Of a DNA stretch of 64,000 bases, positions 17,949 through 27,116 are shown one piece after another. Positions within the stretch are counted from its first letter, which is position 1; each line of letters starts with the position of its first letter. Made by a program: the position numbers and the translations under genes. This DNA comes from JALZKA01 sp963701205. Its GTDB lineage: Bacteria; Actinomycetota; Thermoleophilia; Solirubrobacterales; 70-9. The stretch lies in the NCBI GenBank assembly GCA_963701205.1, contig OY969575.1:1054001-1118000 (forward strand), in the 5' to 3' direction. The notes under the pieces are model-generated. The model saw only the letters and a program-made list of their open reading frames with translations. It had not been told where the DNA came from and searched no databases.

Positions 17949-18241
17949 GATTGGACCATTTTGCCCGCTCCGTTTAGGTTCGGGGCTGTCGATCCGATTA
18001 ATTCACTTCAGCAGATCAGTGATTCCGCTCTTCTAAGCCGATAGGCGCGAGTGCGAGCTCTCCTGAGACCACGATTGAAGGTTGTAGCGGAACACCGAGC
18101 CCAAAGGCCGAATACCAGCCGAGGTTCAGAAGCTCTCTTTGAGCGGGCTCCGGCGTTGGCCGAGCTTCGCAATGAGAATTCGCGGCGCAGTCGTGTCAGG
18201 TTGAGCCCTCACACATAGACTCAGTTCGAGAGGGAACAGCG
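17949..18241. other. Divergent intergenic region upstream of the yhaO-like gene
   Basis: About 290 bases between outward-facing genes, less GC-rich than most of the window. GAGAGGGAA just before ATG 18242 is a fair ribosome site. No RNA gene or repeat seen. Confidence 0.3.
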
Positions 18242-19360
18242 ATGCGCATTTTGCACATAGCCGATGTCCATCTGGATCGCCCGTTTGTGCGCGCTGATCG
18301 TCGGGAGGGGAATCGCGATCGGGCCCGCCTTCGACAGATCTTCAGTGACTGCCTTCAACTGGCCACTGAGCGTGCGGTGGACGCGGTCACCATCGGCGGA
18401 GACCTTTGGGAAGACGAACATGTCAGCACCGATACGCGACGGTACGTGTCTTCCGCACTCTCGGACGTCGGATGCCCTGTACTGATCATCAGCGGAAATC
18501 ACGATCGCCTATTGCCCGGCGGCCACTACGAGCGAACGGATTGGCCAGAGAATGTGGTTCTCTTTCCGGAGTCAATCCCGACCGAGTACCGGTTGAGTGA
18601 CGAACTCAGCATCTGGGGCGTTAGCTGGACCCACGAGGATCCGACTGGCGAGTTCCTACACCGCCGAGTTCCACCAGACGACGGGCGGGCACATCTTGTA
18701 CTCCTGCATGGGACGGCTATTTCGTTTTCCGGTGCACTCGAGGATCGCAGCTACTGCCCGTTCGAGCCTAGGCGCGTGGAGGATGCTGGGTTCTTGCTGT
18801 GTCTAGCCGGGCACATCCATGGTGCGTCGCACGCCGGTTCCGTCGTCTATCCGGGTTCGCCCGAGCCACTGGGCTGGGGAGAGATGGGTCGCCATTGCGC
18901 TGCAATCGTGACTGTCAATGGTGTCGAGGTGGACGTGGAGCTTGTCGATGTCAATCGCCACGTCTACGACGAGGTAAGCGTCGACTGCCGGGAGTGTGAA
19001 CACGGAGCTGAGGTTGGCGAGCGCATTGTCGCGAGTTTGGGCGAGCATGATGGTGCGACCCGCCACGTCAGAGTGCGATTGACTGGTGAGATTGCCCGGG
19101 ATTGCGTGGTTGACCATGAGCAGCTGAGCGATGCGCACCGCGAGCGCTTTGCCGAGTTCGAACTTCTCGACGAAACCCATCCGGCCTACGACCTCGAGGC
19201 CCTCGCCGGGCAGCCCGATGCAACGGGCCACTTCGTCCGCGCGATGGGTGAGCGGATCGACGCAGAACACGATCCAGCTGAGCGTCTCGCTCTCGAGCTT
19301 GCTCTTGACAGCGGATTGCGTGCCCTTCACGGGAGAGTGGACATCGTTCGTGTGGGTTGA
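18242..19360 (+). CDS. SbcD/Mre11-like metallophosphoesterase (YhaO type)
   Basis: 372 residues. The metallophosphoesterase motifs appear in order: IADVHLDRP, GGDLWEDE, SGNHD, LLHG and AGHIHGA, giving the two-metal site of DNA exonucleases of the Mre11/SbcD group. The large ATPase gene that follows overlaps it, as in sbcDC or yhaON pairs. The partner's architecture (membrane segments in mid-protein) favours the YhaO/YhaN type. Likely a DNA-end or repair nuclease. Confidence 0.85.
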   Translation: MRILHIADVHLDRPFVRADRREGNRDRARLRQIFSDCLQLATERAVDAVTIGGDLWEDEHVSTDTRRYVSSALSDVGCPVLIISGNHDRLLPGGHYERTDWPENVVLFPESIPTEYRLSDELSIWGVSWTHEDPTGEFLHRRVPPDDGRAHLVLLHGTAISFSGALEDRSYCPFEPRRVEDAGFLLCLAGHIHGASHAGSVVYPGSPEPLGWGEMGRHCAAIVTVNGVEVDVELVDVNRHVYDEVSVDCRECEHGAEVGERIVASLGEHDGATRHVRVRLTGEIARDCVVDHEQLSDAHRERFAEFELLDETHPAYDLEALAGQPDATGHFVRAMGERIDAEHDPAERLALELALDSGLRALHGRVDIVRVG

Positions 19361-21833
19361 GCGGCTTGAGATCCGGGGCTACAAGCGCCTCAGCGGCGAG
19401 TTCGACTTCGATCGCCGTCTGTCAATAATTTGTGGGGTTAACGAGGCTGGCAAGAGCAGCATGCACGACGCGGTTGTTCGTGCCCTGTTTGGATTCTCAA
19501 GAAGCGAACGCCGGCGCTCCGGGGGCTCTTCAGAGCTGGAGCGTTGTGCTCCGTGGAATGGGAATCCGTATGCGCTTCACGCAACCGTCAGCACCAACGG
19601 TGGTCGCCTGCGCCTGGAGTGGGATCTCAATGATCACGAGGTCACGGTTCGGAATCTCGACAGCGGCGAAGATCTTTCCGCCCGCATGGTCGGCAGCGGG
19701 GGTGACGTTAAGACCGGGGACTACTTGCTCGGCCTCGAACTGGAGGACTTCAGACAAGCCTGCTGCTTGGATCAGGGCGCGATCTCGGCGGTCCCCCACA
19801 GCGAGGATCTGGTCGTCGCAATGCAGCGGGCTGTTGAGGCCGGAACGGGCGACAGCGGCGTCGAAGCCGCCGATGAACTCCTCTTGGGAGCTCTCAGCGA
19901 TGACATCGGCGTCCGACGCGACAACTTGCAGCCCAAGGCGACAGGACGCCTCGCCGGCCTAATTGATCGGCAACAGGGGCTCGAGACCCAACTCGAGCTG
20001 GCTGAGGGAACCCAGCGAGAAGTCGCTGACCTCGAGGCCCAATGCGAGAAGGTCAATGCAGTGCAAACTGCGAGACGGGAGGAGCTGGTGCCGGCCGAGC
20101 AGGGCCTTCTGCGGGAGAAGGAACGGGAGCTGGCAGGTCGTTTGCGTAGGGCGCGCGAGCACTCCGAGCGGGCCGACGCTGAGCTCCCTGAAGTGGCTGA
20201 ACTCTCGAACGACGATCAGACGGCGATTGTGGCTCGACTTACAGAGCTCGATCGTCTCGAAGAGACGGTGGTCGGGCTGCGACCGCAAGCCGCTGCCGCG
20301 GCCGGTTCGATCGAGAAGCTTGAGGGACGGCGCCACCGCCTGCAGGCGGAGTTCGATGGCCTTGCTCCATATGAGACGACTGATACATCGGGTGGGGCTG
20401 AGATTCAAGGTCTGATCGCCCGGCGGCGCGATCTCGCCAAGCAGATGGCGGAGGCCCCGTTGGGCCAGCCCGCCCCGCCTGAGCCGGAGGCCGCTCGCGG
20501 TAGTCGCCCTGGCTTGGCTCTTGCGAGCATTCTGGCGGCGGCTTCCATTATCGCTGGAGTCCTGATCACACCCGCTGCCTTTGCTGGACTGCTTCTAGCG
20601 GGAGCAGCCGCATATTTCGTCGGGCGGAAGTCCCCCACGACGGATGCCGCGATTGAACAACGATTGGCCGCCGATCGCCAGCGAAAAGCAGTACAGATGC
20701 TCAGCGCCCTGGATGAGGAGTTGACCAGTGTTCTCGATCGTGCGGGCGCCAGCGAGGGTCAAGACGTAGAGCAGCGGGCACACGTCTACATCGCAGCGTG
20801 CAAGAACCACGAGCGCTGGACCGAGCTCCGGGGAGACCTCGGTGAACTTCGCGGAGAACTGGCTGCGGCAGGTGAGCCGATCTTGGAGGTTGACCGGGCG
20901 GAGCGCAGGATCGAAGAGCTCCGCGTAGAGCTCGAGGAGCTGTTCAGTGCAATCGAGATTCTCGAGTCGGACCTCGCCGTGGCACGACGCGAGTTCAAGT
21001 TGCGGGTCGAACAGGACCGTGAGCTCAGCCGCCGGCACGCTGCGGCAGGCGAGGCAGCGGAGGGCCTCGTAACGGCGCTCGGGGAAATGACGATGCAGGA
21101 GCTGACCGCGGCTCAAGAGGCTGCCGCACAGCGGCTGGATCAGCACATCGGAGTGCATGGCGAGCTGGAACCAGGAGCGGGCCCGGGCCAGCTCGCTGAT
21201 CTCCGGCGCCAACTAGGAGACGAAATGCGCCAACTGGACATCGACCATGCGAGCCTCCAGACGCAGATTCGCGACCGCGAGGAACGGCTTCCTGACGTTC
21301 CGGCGCTACGCGAGGAGTCCGAGCGCCTAGGACGCGAGATAGCTCAGCTCCGCGACATCGCGCGAAGCATCGACATCGCGCGCGGGGCACTGAAGGAAGC
21401 GGCCCACGAGGCCCATAGGGCGTTTCGGCCTCGTCTGAAGCAGGCTCTGGATCGAAACCTCGCCCGCATCACCAACGGGCGCTACAGCCAAGTCGAGATC
21501 GACGACGAGCTGAATCTGAGCCTCATTGCTCCCGAGACTGGCCGAATGGTGCCTGCGGATCGTTTGAGTAAGGGCACACAGGATCAGATCTTTTTCGTCG
21601 AGAGGCTCGAGATGATCGATCTTCTTGACCCGACGACGGGAGAGGCGCCACTTCTACTGGATGAGCCCTTTGCCCACTTCGATGGGCATCGGCTGACCGC
21701 GGCTCTACAGCTTCTGGCTGAGGAGACCCACGAACGCCAGGTAATGCTGTTCACCTGCGACGACGACCTCGTCGAAGCTGCATGCGAGGCATGCGACGAA
21801 CCGGCAGTGATCCGCCTTCCAGAGCCTGCGTAG
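19350..21833 (+). CDS. SbcC/Rad50-like ATPase with mid-protein membrane segments (YhaN type)
   Basis: 827 residues from GTG 19350, overlapping the phosphoesterase by 11 bases. Head-domain motifs: Walker A GVNEAGKSS near the N-terminus; at the C-terminus a signature-like LSKGTQDQI and Walker B PLLLDEPFAHFD. Long Glu/Arg/Leu-rich coiled coils lie between. Two hydrophobic helices near 20515-20625 (about residues 389-425) interrupt the coils, as in Bacillus YhaN, suggesting a membrane-anchored version. A longer reading from 19131 would lie inside the previous gene and is rejected. Confidence 0.85.
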   Translation: MWVERLEIRGYKRLSGEFDFDRRLSIICGVNEAGKSSMHDAVVRALFGFSRSERRRSGGSSELERCAPWNGNPYALHATVSTNGGRLRLEWDLNDHEVTVRNLDSGEDLSARMVGSGGDVKTGDYLLGLELEDFRQACCLDQGAISAVPHSEDLVVAMQRAVEAGTGDSGVEAADELLLGALSDDIGVRRDNLQPKATGRLAGLIDRQQGLETQLELAEGTQREVADLEAQCEKVNAVQTARREELVPAEQGLLREKERELAGRLRRAREHSERADAELPEVAELSNDDQTAIVARLTELDRLEETVVGLRPQAAAAAGSIEKLEGRRHRLQAEFDGLAPYETTDTSGGAEIQGLIARRRDLAKQMAEAPLGQPAPPEPEAARGSRPGLALASILAAASIIAGVLITPAAFAGLLLAGAAAYFVGRKSPTTDAAIEQRLAADRQRKAVQMLSALDEELTSVLDRAGASEGQDVEQRAHVYIAACKNHERWTELRGDLGELRGELAAAGEPILEVDRAERRIEELRVELEELFSAIEILESDLAVARREFKLRVEQDRELSRRHAAAGEAAEGLVTALGEMTMQELTAAQEAAAQRLDQHIGVHGELEPGAGPGQLADLRRQLGDEMRQLDIDHASLQTQIRDREERLPDVPALREESERLGREIAQLRDIARSIDIARGALKEAAHEAHRAFRPRLKQALDRNLARITNGRYSQVEIDDELNLSLIAPETGRMVPADRLSKGTQDQIFFVERLEMIDLLDPTTGEAPLLLDEPFAHFDGHRLTAALQLLAEETHERQVMLFTCDDDLVEAACEACDEPAVIRLPEPA

Positions 21834-21840
21834 TGGGATC

Positions 21841-22465
21841 GTGAACGAAGAAGTTGTCCAGCTCGTCGATCACGCGGTCGATCAGACGTTGTCCTTCGGC
21901 GGGTTTGCCGTTCTCGTTCTCGGAGACGGGCTCGGCTTCGATTCAACCTCGATCAACTTCTCGTGTTGAGTTCGCGAAGTTTTCCGCCGCTGAGCTGCGC
22001 TCCTTGGTGCTCGATGCCATCGGGCAGTTATTCCCACAGTGCAGCAAAGTTCGGCTTGCGCTCATGGAGACTGAGGAGGGCGATGAGATGGGCGATGCCG
22101 ACGATGAGAGCGCAGCCCCAGATCCGCCCCGCGATCCTGAAGCCTCCGGAATGGTGCGGGAGCGACACTTCACAGCATGGGTCGATACCGTAAAGGAGCT
22201 TCGCCGGCAGGGCGACAGCGAGGCTGCAGAGGAGTTGCTGCTGCAGCTAGTAGATGCAACTGAGGCCGAGGATCAAGTAGATGGGTTTGGGGTGGCGCCG
22301 TGGTACTACGAGCAGCTGGCGATCTTGTACCGCAAGCGGGGCGAGTCAGAGAATGAGATCGGGATCCTTGAGAGGTTTGCCCGACAGCGCCACGCACCGG
22401 GAGTCTCCCCTCCGAAGCTTTTGGAGCGCCTCGAGAAGGTCAGGAACCGTCCAGGCAGGCATTAG
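21841..22465 (+). CDS. Third gene of the YhaO/YhaN operon, TPR-like C-terminus (probable frameshift)
   Basis: GTG 21841 follows the ATPase stop by seven bases and opens a plausible N-terminus (EEVVQLVDHAVDQTLSFGGF) that stops at TGA about 21969. One frame over, coding character continues (RVEFAKFSAAELRSLVLDAI) to 22465; 625 bases is one over a multiple of three, so a single insertion near 21960 is likely. The C-terminal 90 residues form helix pairs resembling TPR (FTAWVDTVKELRRQGDSEAA; YYEQLAILYRKRGESENEI). Probably an adaptor for the nuclease/ATPase pair. Confidence 0.5.
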
Positions 22466-22580
22466 CCTGGACTCTCCAACTTCTCCGGTTGAGCGAGCGC
22501 AAACCGGGGCGGGCTGGGGGAGTCCGAAGCTTCCGCCCTCGTAGCGTTGCTGCGATGCAGCGCCTCGGGCGCGACGTAGC

Positions 22581-23030
22581 CTAAGTCAGCGGTTGCGCGA
22601 TCGGGTGATCGTCGGGAACATGAACCCGAACGCCGATTGGGCCGCCCTCCGGGCATCCAATGAAACCCTTGAGCGCTACGCGACCGCCTTCGCGCTCGAT
22701 CCGCTTGCAGTACATGCGGGCGTTCCCTTTCGAGAGGTAGCCAACATGGAGTCCGCTGACCACGACCTTTACGGCTCGGGGATCGTGCGCGTTGTCGGGC
22801 TCGCAGACGAGCTCCAAGTCCACGTCCTCCACCTTCAACGCCTCTGAGCCCCGGCGACCTGTGATGCGAACCAGCTCGTCTTGACGATATGACTCGCCTG
22901 CCACCTTGACGCTCGTCCGCTCGTCCCACGGTCGTGGATCGGTTCGCGGATCGCGCTTCCGGCTTAGGACATTTTCGATCTCGTCTTGCGAGCCGTGCCG
23001 GGCGAACAGGCGATCAAGGATTCCCATCAA
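22581..23030 (-). CDS. HIRAN-domain protein
   Basis: 149 residues. The second half matches the HIRAN pattern: VRITGRRG, LELVCEPDNAHDPRAVKVVV, HVGYLSKGNARMYCKRI and a closing strand-rich stretch. HIRAN binds DNA 3' ends or stalled forks in HLTF-type proteins; stand-alone bacterial versions are common and uncharacterised. Convergent to the YhaO/YhaN operon across about 115 bases, so a link to DNA-end processing is plausible by location only. Confidence 0.75.
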   Translation of the reverse strand: MMGILDRLFARHGSQDEIENVLSRKRDPRTDPRPWDERTSVKVAGESYRQDELVRITGRRGSEALKVEDVDLELVCEPDNAHDPRAVKVVVSGLHVGYLSKGNARMYCKRIEREGGRVALKGFIGCPEGGPIGVRVHVPDDHPIAQPLT

Positions 23031-23224
23031 CCGACCCTAACTGCCTAGCTGGCCGCACGGCGGCCGGGGGCTTGCCATCGGGCATCGGGATACGAGAAGC
23101 GCTTTGAGTTCGGGTCGTAGAGATGCTCTCGTGGTACCAAACCGAGCGAATCTCAGCCGACCTCAGAGCGTTTCTTCGTGCCTGGGGAGCGCTGTCGGGG
23201 GTGGGGAGAACCGCTTGCGTCGAT

Positions 23225-23254
23225 CTCATAACCCGAAGGTCACAGGTTCAAATC
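23225..23254 (+). tRNA. tRNA-Met (CAT) remnant: anticodon loop to T loop
   Basis: Thirty bases match the anticodon loop, variable region and T loop of a tRNA-Met (CTCATAA, CCCGAAGGTC, then GGTTCAAATC). The 5' half and acceptor stem are absent: only three of five anticodon-stem pairs can form with upstream bases, and the T stem has no matching 3' side. It is not a functional tRNA. It resembles an integration-site or recombination scar. Confidence 0.55.
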
Positions 23255-23284
23255 AACACCGGGATTAGTCGAGGGAGTTTCGGG

Positions 23285-23368
23285 TCGTGCGAGTACATCG
23301 TCATCGACGAGCACCTGAAGCTGATTGAGCGGCACCGAATCTGGGTCTATCCAAATAGGCTTGGCTGA
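23285..23368 (+). pseudogene. 3' fragment of a gene homologous to the 10943-11263 gene
   Basis: Encodes SCEYIVIDEHLKLIERHRIW then stops. The core aligns with EYIVVDEHLKLIR of the intact gene at 10.9 kb, with matching codons through most of about 40 bases. No start or 5' portion is present; the tRNA remnant precedes it by about 30 bases. Stop TGA overlaps the next gene's ATG. Confidence 0.5.
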
Positions 23369-24117
23369 TGGGCACCAAGCTGTATGCCATACCGGGCTCG
23401 CACCCATCGATGACCGGTCGGCTGATGCTCGAGCACAAAGGGGTGGAGTACAAGCGCGTCGACTTGATCTCCGCTCTGCACAAGCCCCTGCTTCGGGCAC
23501 TGCGCTTCAGCGGGACCACTGTCCCGGCGCTGAAGATCGACGGGCGGCGCATCCAGGGCACAGGGAAGATCGCGCGCGGGCTGGAGGAGCTCCGGCCGAC
23601 ACCGCCGCTCTTTCCAGAAGAACCGGAGAGGCTGAGTGCCGTTGAGGAAGCCGAACGCTGGGGCGACGAAGTGCTGCAGCCCGTCCCGCGCCGTCTCTCC
23701 TGGTGGGCCATGAAGCGAGACCGCTCGGGTGTGCGGAGCTTCCTGGAAGGCGCAAGGCTCGGAATTCCCGTCTGGCTCGCGGCCCTTACAGCCGCACCGA
23801 TCATCTGGATCTCAGCTCGCCTGAACAAGGCCGACGACGCGGCCGCGATGGCCGACCTGGCTGGACTCGCGGCCATGCTCGACAAGGTCGACGGCTGGAT
23901 TGCAAGCGGAGTTCTGGGGGGTGAGGATCTGAACGCCGCCGACTTTCAAATCGCCACGAGCGTGCGCCTGCTGCTGTGCTTCGACGATCTTCGGCCCTTG
24001 ATCGAGGCAAGGCCGTCTGGAGCCCTGGCGGTGCGGGTTTGCCCGGAGTTCCCGGGGAGAATCGGCCCGGTCCTCGACCAGGTCGAACGGCAGGCGGCCG
24101 GCCTGGCGGACGGGTGA
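23368..24117 (+). CDS. Glutathione S-transferase N-terminal domain protein
   Basis: 249 residues from ATG 23368. Thioredoxin-fold N-terminus: MGTKLYAIPGSHPSMTGRLM, VEYKRVDL, then the TVPALKIDG cis-Pro motif and a substrate-loop-like GTGKIARGL. A helical C-terminal half follows with a hydrophobic stretch (GIPVWLAALTAAPIIW). Actinobacteria usually lack glutathione, so the thiol partner is uncertain. GTGA-coupled to the next gene. Confidence 0.75.
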   Translation: MGTKLYAIPGSHPSMTGRLMLEHKGVEYKRVDLISALHKPLLRALRFSGTTVPALKIDGRRIQGTGKIARGLEELRPTPPLFPEEPERLSAVEEAERWGDEVLQPVPRRLSWWAMKRDRSGVRSFLEGARLGIPVWLAALTAAPIIWISARLNKADDAAAMADLAGLAAMLDKVDGWIASGVLGGEDLNAADFQIATSVRLLLCFDDLRPLIEARPSGALAVRVCPEFPGRIGPVLDQVERQAAGLADG

Positions 24118-24500
24118 GAAAGTCAGAGAAAATCGGGCTGGCCCAAAAGGCCTACGACGCCCTGGGCCGCGAGGACTGGGACCTGCTCGGGGAGATCCTT
24201 GCTCCCGGTTTCGTCCTGCAGCGGGCAGGCGGGATGGGCACCGTAGATGGCGTCGCCGCCACGAAGAAATTCAGGGAGCCTGAGGCTTTTGACTTTCAGC
24301 ACGACGAGCCCGACGGGGAGTTCATTGAACACGGTGAGCGAATGTTCGCTGGGATCCGCTCCCGCGCGCGCGGAGCCGAGAGCGCAATCGAGATTGAGCA
24401 GCCTGCGTTCCACGTCATCACCTTTCGCGACCAGAAGGTCACTCGCCTGGAGATCTATTTCGACCGCGACGAAGCGCTGGCCGCACTTAAAGGCGACTAG
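24114..24500 (+). CDS. SnoaL/NTF2-like small protein
   Basis: 128 residues from GTG 24114 (GTGA overlap with the GST-like gene). Opens with a helix around a YDALGREDWDLLGEILAP motif and continues with strands ending HVITFRDQKVTRLEIYFDRD, the usual SnoaL/NTF2 cone-fold pattern. Could be an enzyme or ligand carrier; function unknown. Confidence 0.7.
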   Translation: MRKSEKIGLAQKAYDALGREDWDLLGEILAPGFVLQRAGGMGTVDGVAATKKFREPEAFDFQHDEPDGEFIEHGERMFAGIRSRARGAESAIEIEQPAFHVITFRDQKVTRLEIYFDRDEALAALKGD

Positions 24501-24660
24501 CGCGCCAGCGACGCCGGTTTCGCTACGCGGCGGGGCGAACCAGGGCGCAGGCAGAGACGCGGTAAACGCCCGCGGTCCCGATTGCTTGCATCATTGACCC
24601 GAATCGGAGATGATCGCCGCCGACGGGGTAGTTGTCACAAACGCAAAAGGGGGCTTTTGC

Positions 24661-26301
24661 ATGAGTACTGAAACCGCTGGAACCGAGCTTCGCTTCGATC
24701 CGCCGGGTGAGGGTTCGTGGAAACTGGACGCGGTTCACTTTCCACGTCCGATGACGCGCTATTGGGTCGAGACCCATCCCGCGGCGTTCGTGCGCGGCTT
24801 CAAGGAGTTCACGGCCTACTACGGGATCCTGCTCGACACCATGCAGTACGCCTATATCAACGGGTTTGCCTACAACTCAGCCCGTCCGGTGAGCGACGAC
24901 GAGGTTCCGCGCCGCTTCCAGCGTGCCGAGGAGGTCTTTGAGCAAAAACTCTGGCGGGACCAGCTTCGCGACTGGGACGAGACGTTCAAGCCTGCGGCAA
25001 TAGCGCTTCACCGCGAGCTCCAGTCGATTGATCCTGACCAACTCTCGGACGCTGAGCTGATCACCTACCTGACCCGCTGCCGGAACCACCACGCCGAGAT
25101 GATCTACCAGCACATGCGCTTCACCGGCGCCGCGATGCTCCCGGTCGGCGACCTGCTTGCCCACGTTGGCGATTGGGCCGACGTGGCCCCGTCCGAGCTG
25201 CTCGCCCTGATGCGAGGCAGCGCGCCGGTTTCGGCAGGCGCGTCGGGCGAGCTGGCTGATCTGCGCTCCGCCATCGCCGACGACAACGAGGCACGGAAAT
25301 TGCTCGAGTCCGACGACAATCCCGGGACGATTCTCGATGCCCTGCGTGCGCTCGACAGCGACGCAGGGCGGGCTGCGGACGCCTACCTGGATCTGGTCGG
25401 GTTCCGGCTCCTTGACGGCTTCGACATCACCGGGCGCTACGCGCTCGAGCTGCCTGACGCGCTGCTGCGGTCGATTCGCGCAGCGGTTGCCGAGGACGGA
25501 GGGCCGGCCGCGACAAACGGCGACGGCCTGGCCGACGTCCGCAACAAGATCCCGGCCGAGCACCAGTCGCAGTTCGACGAGCTGATCGAAGAGGCCCGAT
25601 TGACCTATCGGATCCGCGACGAGCGTGGGGTCTTCAGCGATATCTGGGCGTCGGGGATCGCCCGCCGTGCGGTCCTGGCGGCCGGGCGGCGGCTCGCGGC
25701 TGAGGGCAAGGTCCATGACGCCGAGCACTTCGTCGATGCCGGTTTCGACGAGATGTGCGCGCTGCTCTCCGGCGCTGGCGAACCCTCGGCTGACGAGTTG
25801 GCGAGCCGCTACGACGAGCGCACTTCGCGCACGGCCAAGGACGCGCCGCCGACGCTCGGGCCACCCGCGCCCCCGCCGCCGGATCCGTCCGGCCTGCCGC
25901 CGGCAGTTGGCAGGGTGATGCGCGCGATCGGGGTCGCGATCGATGCTTTGTTCGGCTCGTCCGAGGAGGAGCACGAGGAGGACCTGATTCGCGGGCTTGC
26001 CGCAAGTGGTGGCGTCTATGAGGGTCCGGCGCGCCTGATCTCAGGTCCTGAGGAGTTCGACCGGATCCAAAAAGGCGACGTGCTGGTGACCCAGTCCACG
26101 ACCGAGGCCTTCAACATCCTGCTGCCGCTTTTGGGCGCGATCGTGACCGACAGCGGCGGCCTGCTCTCGCACTCGGCGATCGTCGCGCGGGAGTATGGGA
26201 TTCCTGGCGTCGTCGGCACCCGCGAAGGAACCGACCTGATCCCGGACGGGACGATCGTCCGAGTGGACGGCGGCGCCGGCGAGGTGACGGTCAGCGCTTG
26301 A
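24661..26301 (+). CDS. PEP-utilising enzyme, phosphohistidine-domain subunit
   Basis: 546 residues from ATG 24661, with a G-rich ribosome site in the AAAAGGGGGC run upstream. N-terminal two-thirds is helical and of the kind that lies between the ATP-grasp and swivel domains in rifampin-phosphotransferase-like enzymes; a Pro-rich linker (about residues 400-420) leads to a C-terminal swivelling domain with GGLLSHSAIVAREYGIPGV, containing the phosphoryl-carrying His. The ATP-grasp half is encoded by the next, overlapping gene. Substrate unknown. Confidence 0.75.
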   Translation: MSTETAGTELRFDPPGEGSWKLDAVHFPRPMTRYWVETHPAAFVRGFKEFTAYYGILLDTMQYAYINGFAYNSARPVSDDEVPRRFQRAEEVFEQKLWRDQLRDWDETFKPAAIALHRELQSIDPDQLSDAELITYLTRCRNHHAEMIYQHMRFTGAAMLPVGDLLAHVGDWADVAPSELLALMRGSAPVSAGASGELADLRSAIADDNEARKLLESDDNPGTILDALRALDSDAGRAADAYLDLVGFRLLDGFDITGRYALELPDALLRSIRAAVAEDGGPAATNGDGLADVRNKIPAEHQSQFDELIEEARLTYRIRDERGVFSDIWASGIARRAVLAAGRRLAAEGKVHDAEHFVDAGFDEMCALLSGAGEPSADELASRYDERTSRTAKDAPPTLGPPAPPPPDPSGLPPAVGRVMRAIGVAIDALFGSSEEEHEEDLIRGLAASGGVYEGPARLISGPEEFDRIQKGDVLVTQSTTEAFNILLPLLGAIVTDSGGLLSHSAIVAREYGIPGVVGTREGTDLIPDGTIVRVDGGAGEVTVSA

Positions 26302-27116
26302 ACGGCGTCGTTTCGCTAGAGAAGTCCCGCGACGACTCGATCTTCGGGGCCAAGGCCACAGGTTTGGGCCAAGCCGCGCGGGCTGGCCTTCGGATTCCAC
26401 CCGGGGTTGCGCTCTCGGGCGCGATCGTCGACGCAGTCGCCTCGGGTAAGCGCCGCGCGCTCAAGAAGGTCGCGCGAGCCGTTGAGCCGCTGGCCGGCCC
26501 GCTCGCCGTTCGCTCGTCGGCAGTTGACGAGGACGGCGCCGACGCGAGCTTCGCCGGGCAGCATCTGACCCTGCTAAACGTTCCATCGTCGGCGGAGCTG
26601 GACTCGGCGATCAGGGAGATCTGGTGGTCGGCGAACTCGGACTCGGCGATCTCCTATCGCCAGCGCGTCGGGCTGATGACCCGGCCGAGCGTCGGCGTGG
26701 TTGTGCAGGTGCTCCTGAATCCGGACGTGGCCGGTGTGATGTTCACCCAGAATCCGATCACGGGCGCCGATGAGCGGATGATCGAGGCGACCTGGGGCCT
26801 GGGGGAGGCCGTCGTTGACGGCCGGGTGATCCCCGACAGCTATCGGATCGCGCGCTCGGGCGCGGTGCTGGAGCGCACGGCCGGCCTGAAGAAGGTCGCG
26901 ATTCGCTCGCTCCCCGACGGCGGCACGACCGCTGAGGAGGTAGCGCCCGAGCTGGCCGAGGCGCATTGCCTCGACGACGAGCGGCTGCAGGGCCTGCATG
27001 CGCTCGCCGACCGTTGCGAGGACGTCTTTGGCCCGGCCCGCGACATCGAGTGGGCGGTTGTCGGCAACGATGTCTTTCTCCTGCAGTGCCGGGCGGTTAC
27101 CCGGGCTGGAGCCTGA
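26298..27116 (+). CDS. PEP/pyruvate-binding (ATP-grasp) subunit of the split phosphotransferase
   Basis: 272 residues from TTG 26298 overlapping the previous stop. Pattern of the PPDK_N domain: AKATGLGQAARAGLRIPPG, AVRSSAVDEDGADASFAGQH, VVVQVLLNPDVAGVMFTQNP, EATWGLGEAVVDGRVIPD, and DIEWAV...LLQCRAV. Contains nothing of the swivel or middle domains, so it should work with the 24661 product. In one-chain homologues the ATP-grasp domain comes first; here the gene order is reversed. Confidence 0.8.
   Translation: MNGVVSLEKSRDDSIFGAKATGLGQAARAGLRIPPGVALSGAIVDAVASGKRRALKKVARAVEPLAGPLAVRSSAVDEDGADASFAGQHLTLLNVPSSAELDSAIREIWWSANSDSAISYRQRVGLMTRPSVGVVVQVLLNPDVAGVMFTQNPITGADERMIEATWGLGEAVVDGRVIPDSYRIARSGAVLERTAGLKKVAIRSLPDGGTTAEEVAPELAEAHCLDDERLQGLHALADRCEDVFGPARDIEWAVVGNDVFLLQCRAVTRAGA

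Noticed and set aside
23218..23266. A functional tRNA-Met gene
   Set aside because: The acceptor and D arms are missing, and the anticodon and T stems cannot pair properly.
23123..23368. An 81-codon ORF covering the tRNA remnant
   Set aside because: Its first two-thirds is non-coding (tRNA remnant and flank); only the last 28 codons resemble protein, as a fragment of a known neighbour gene.
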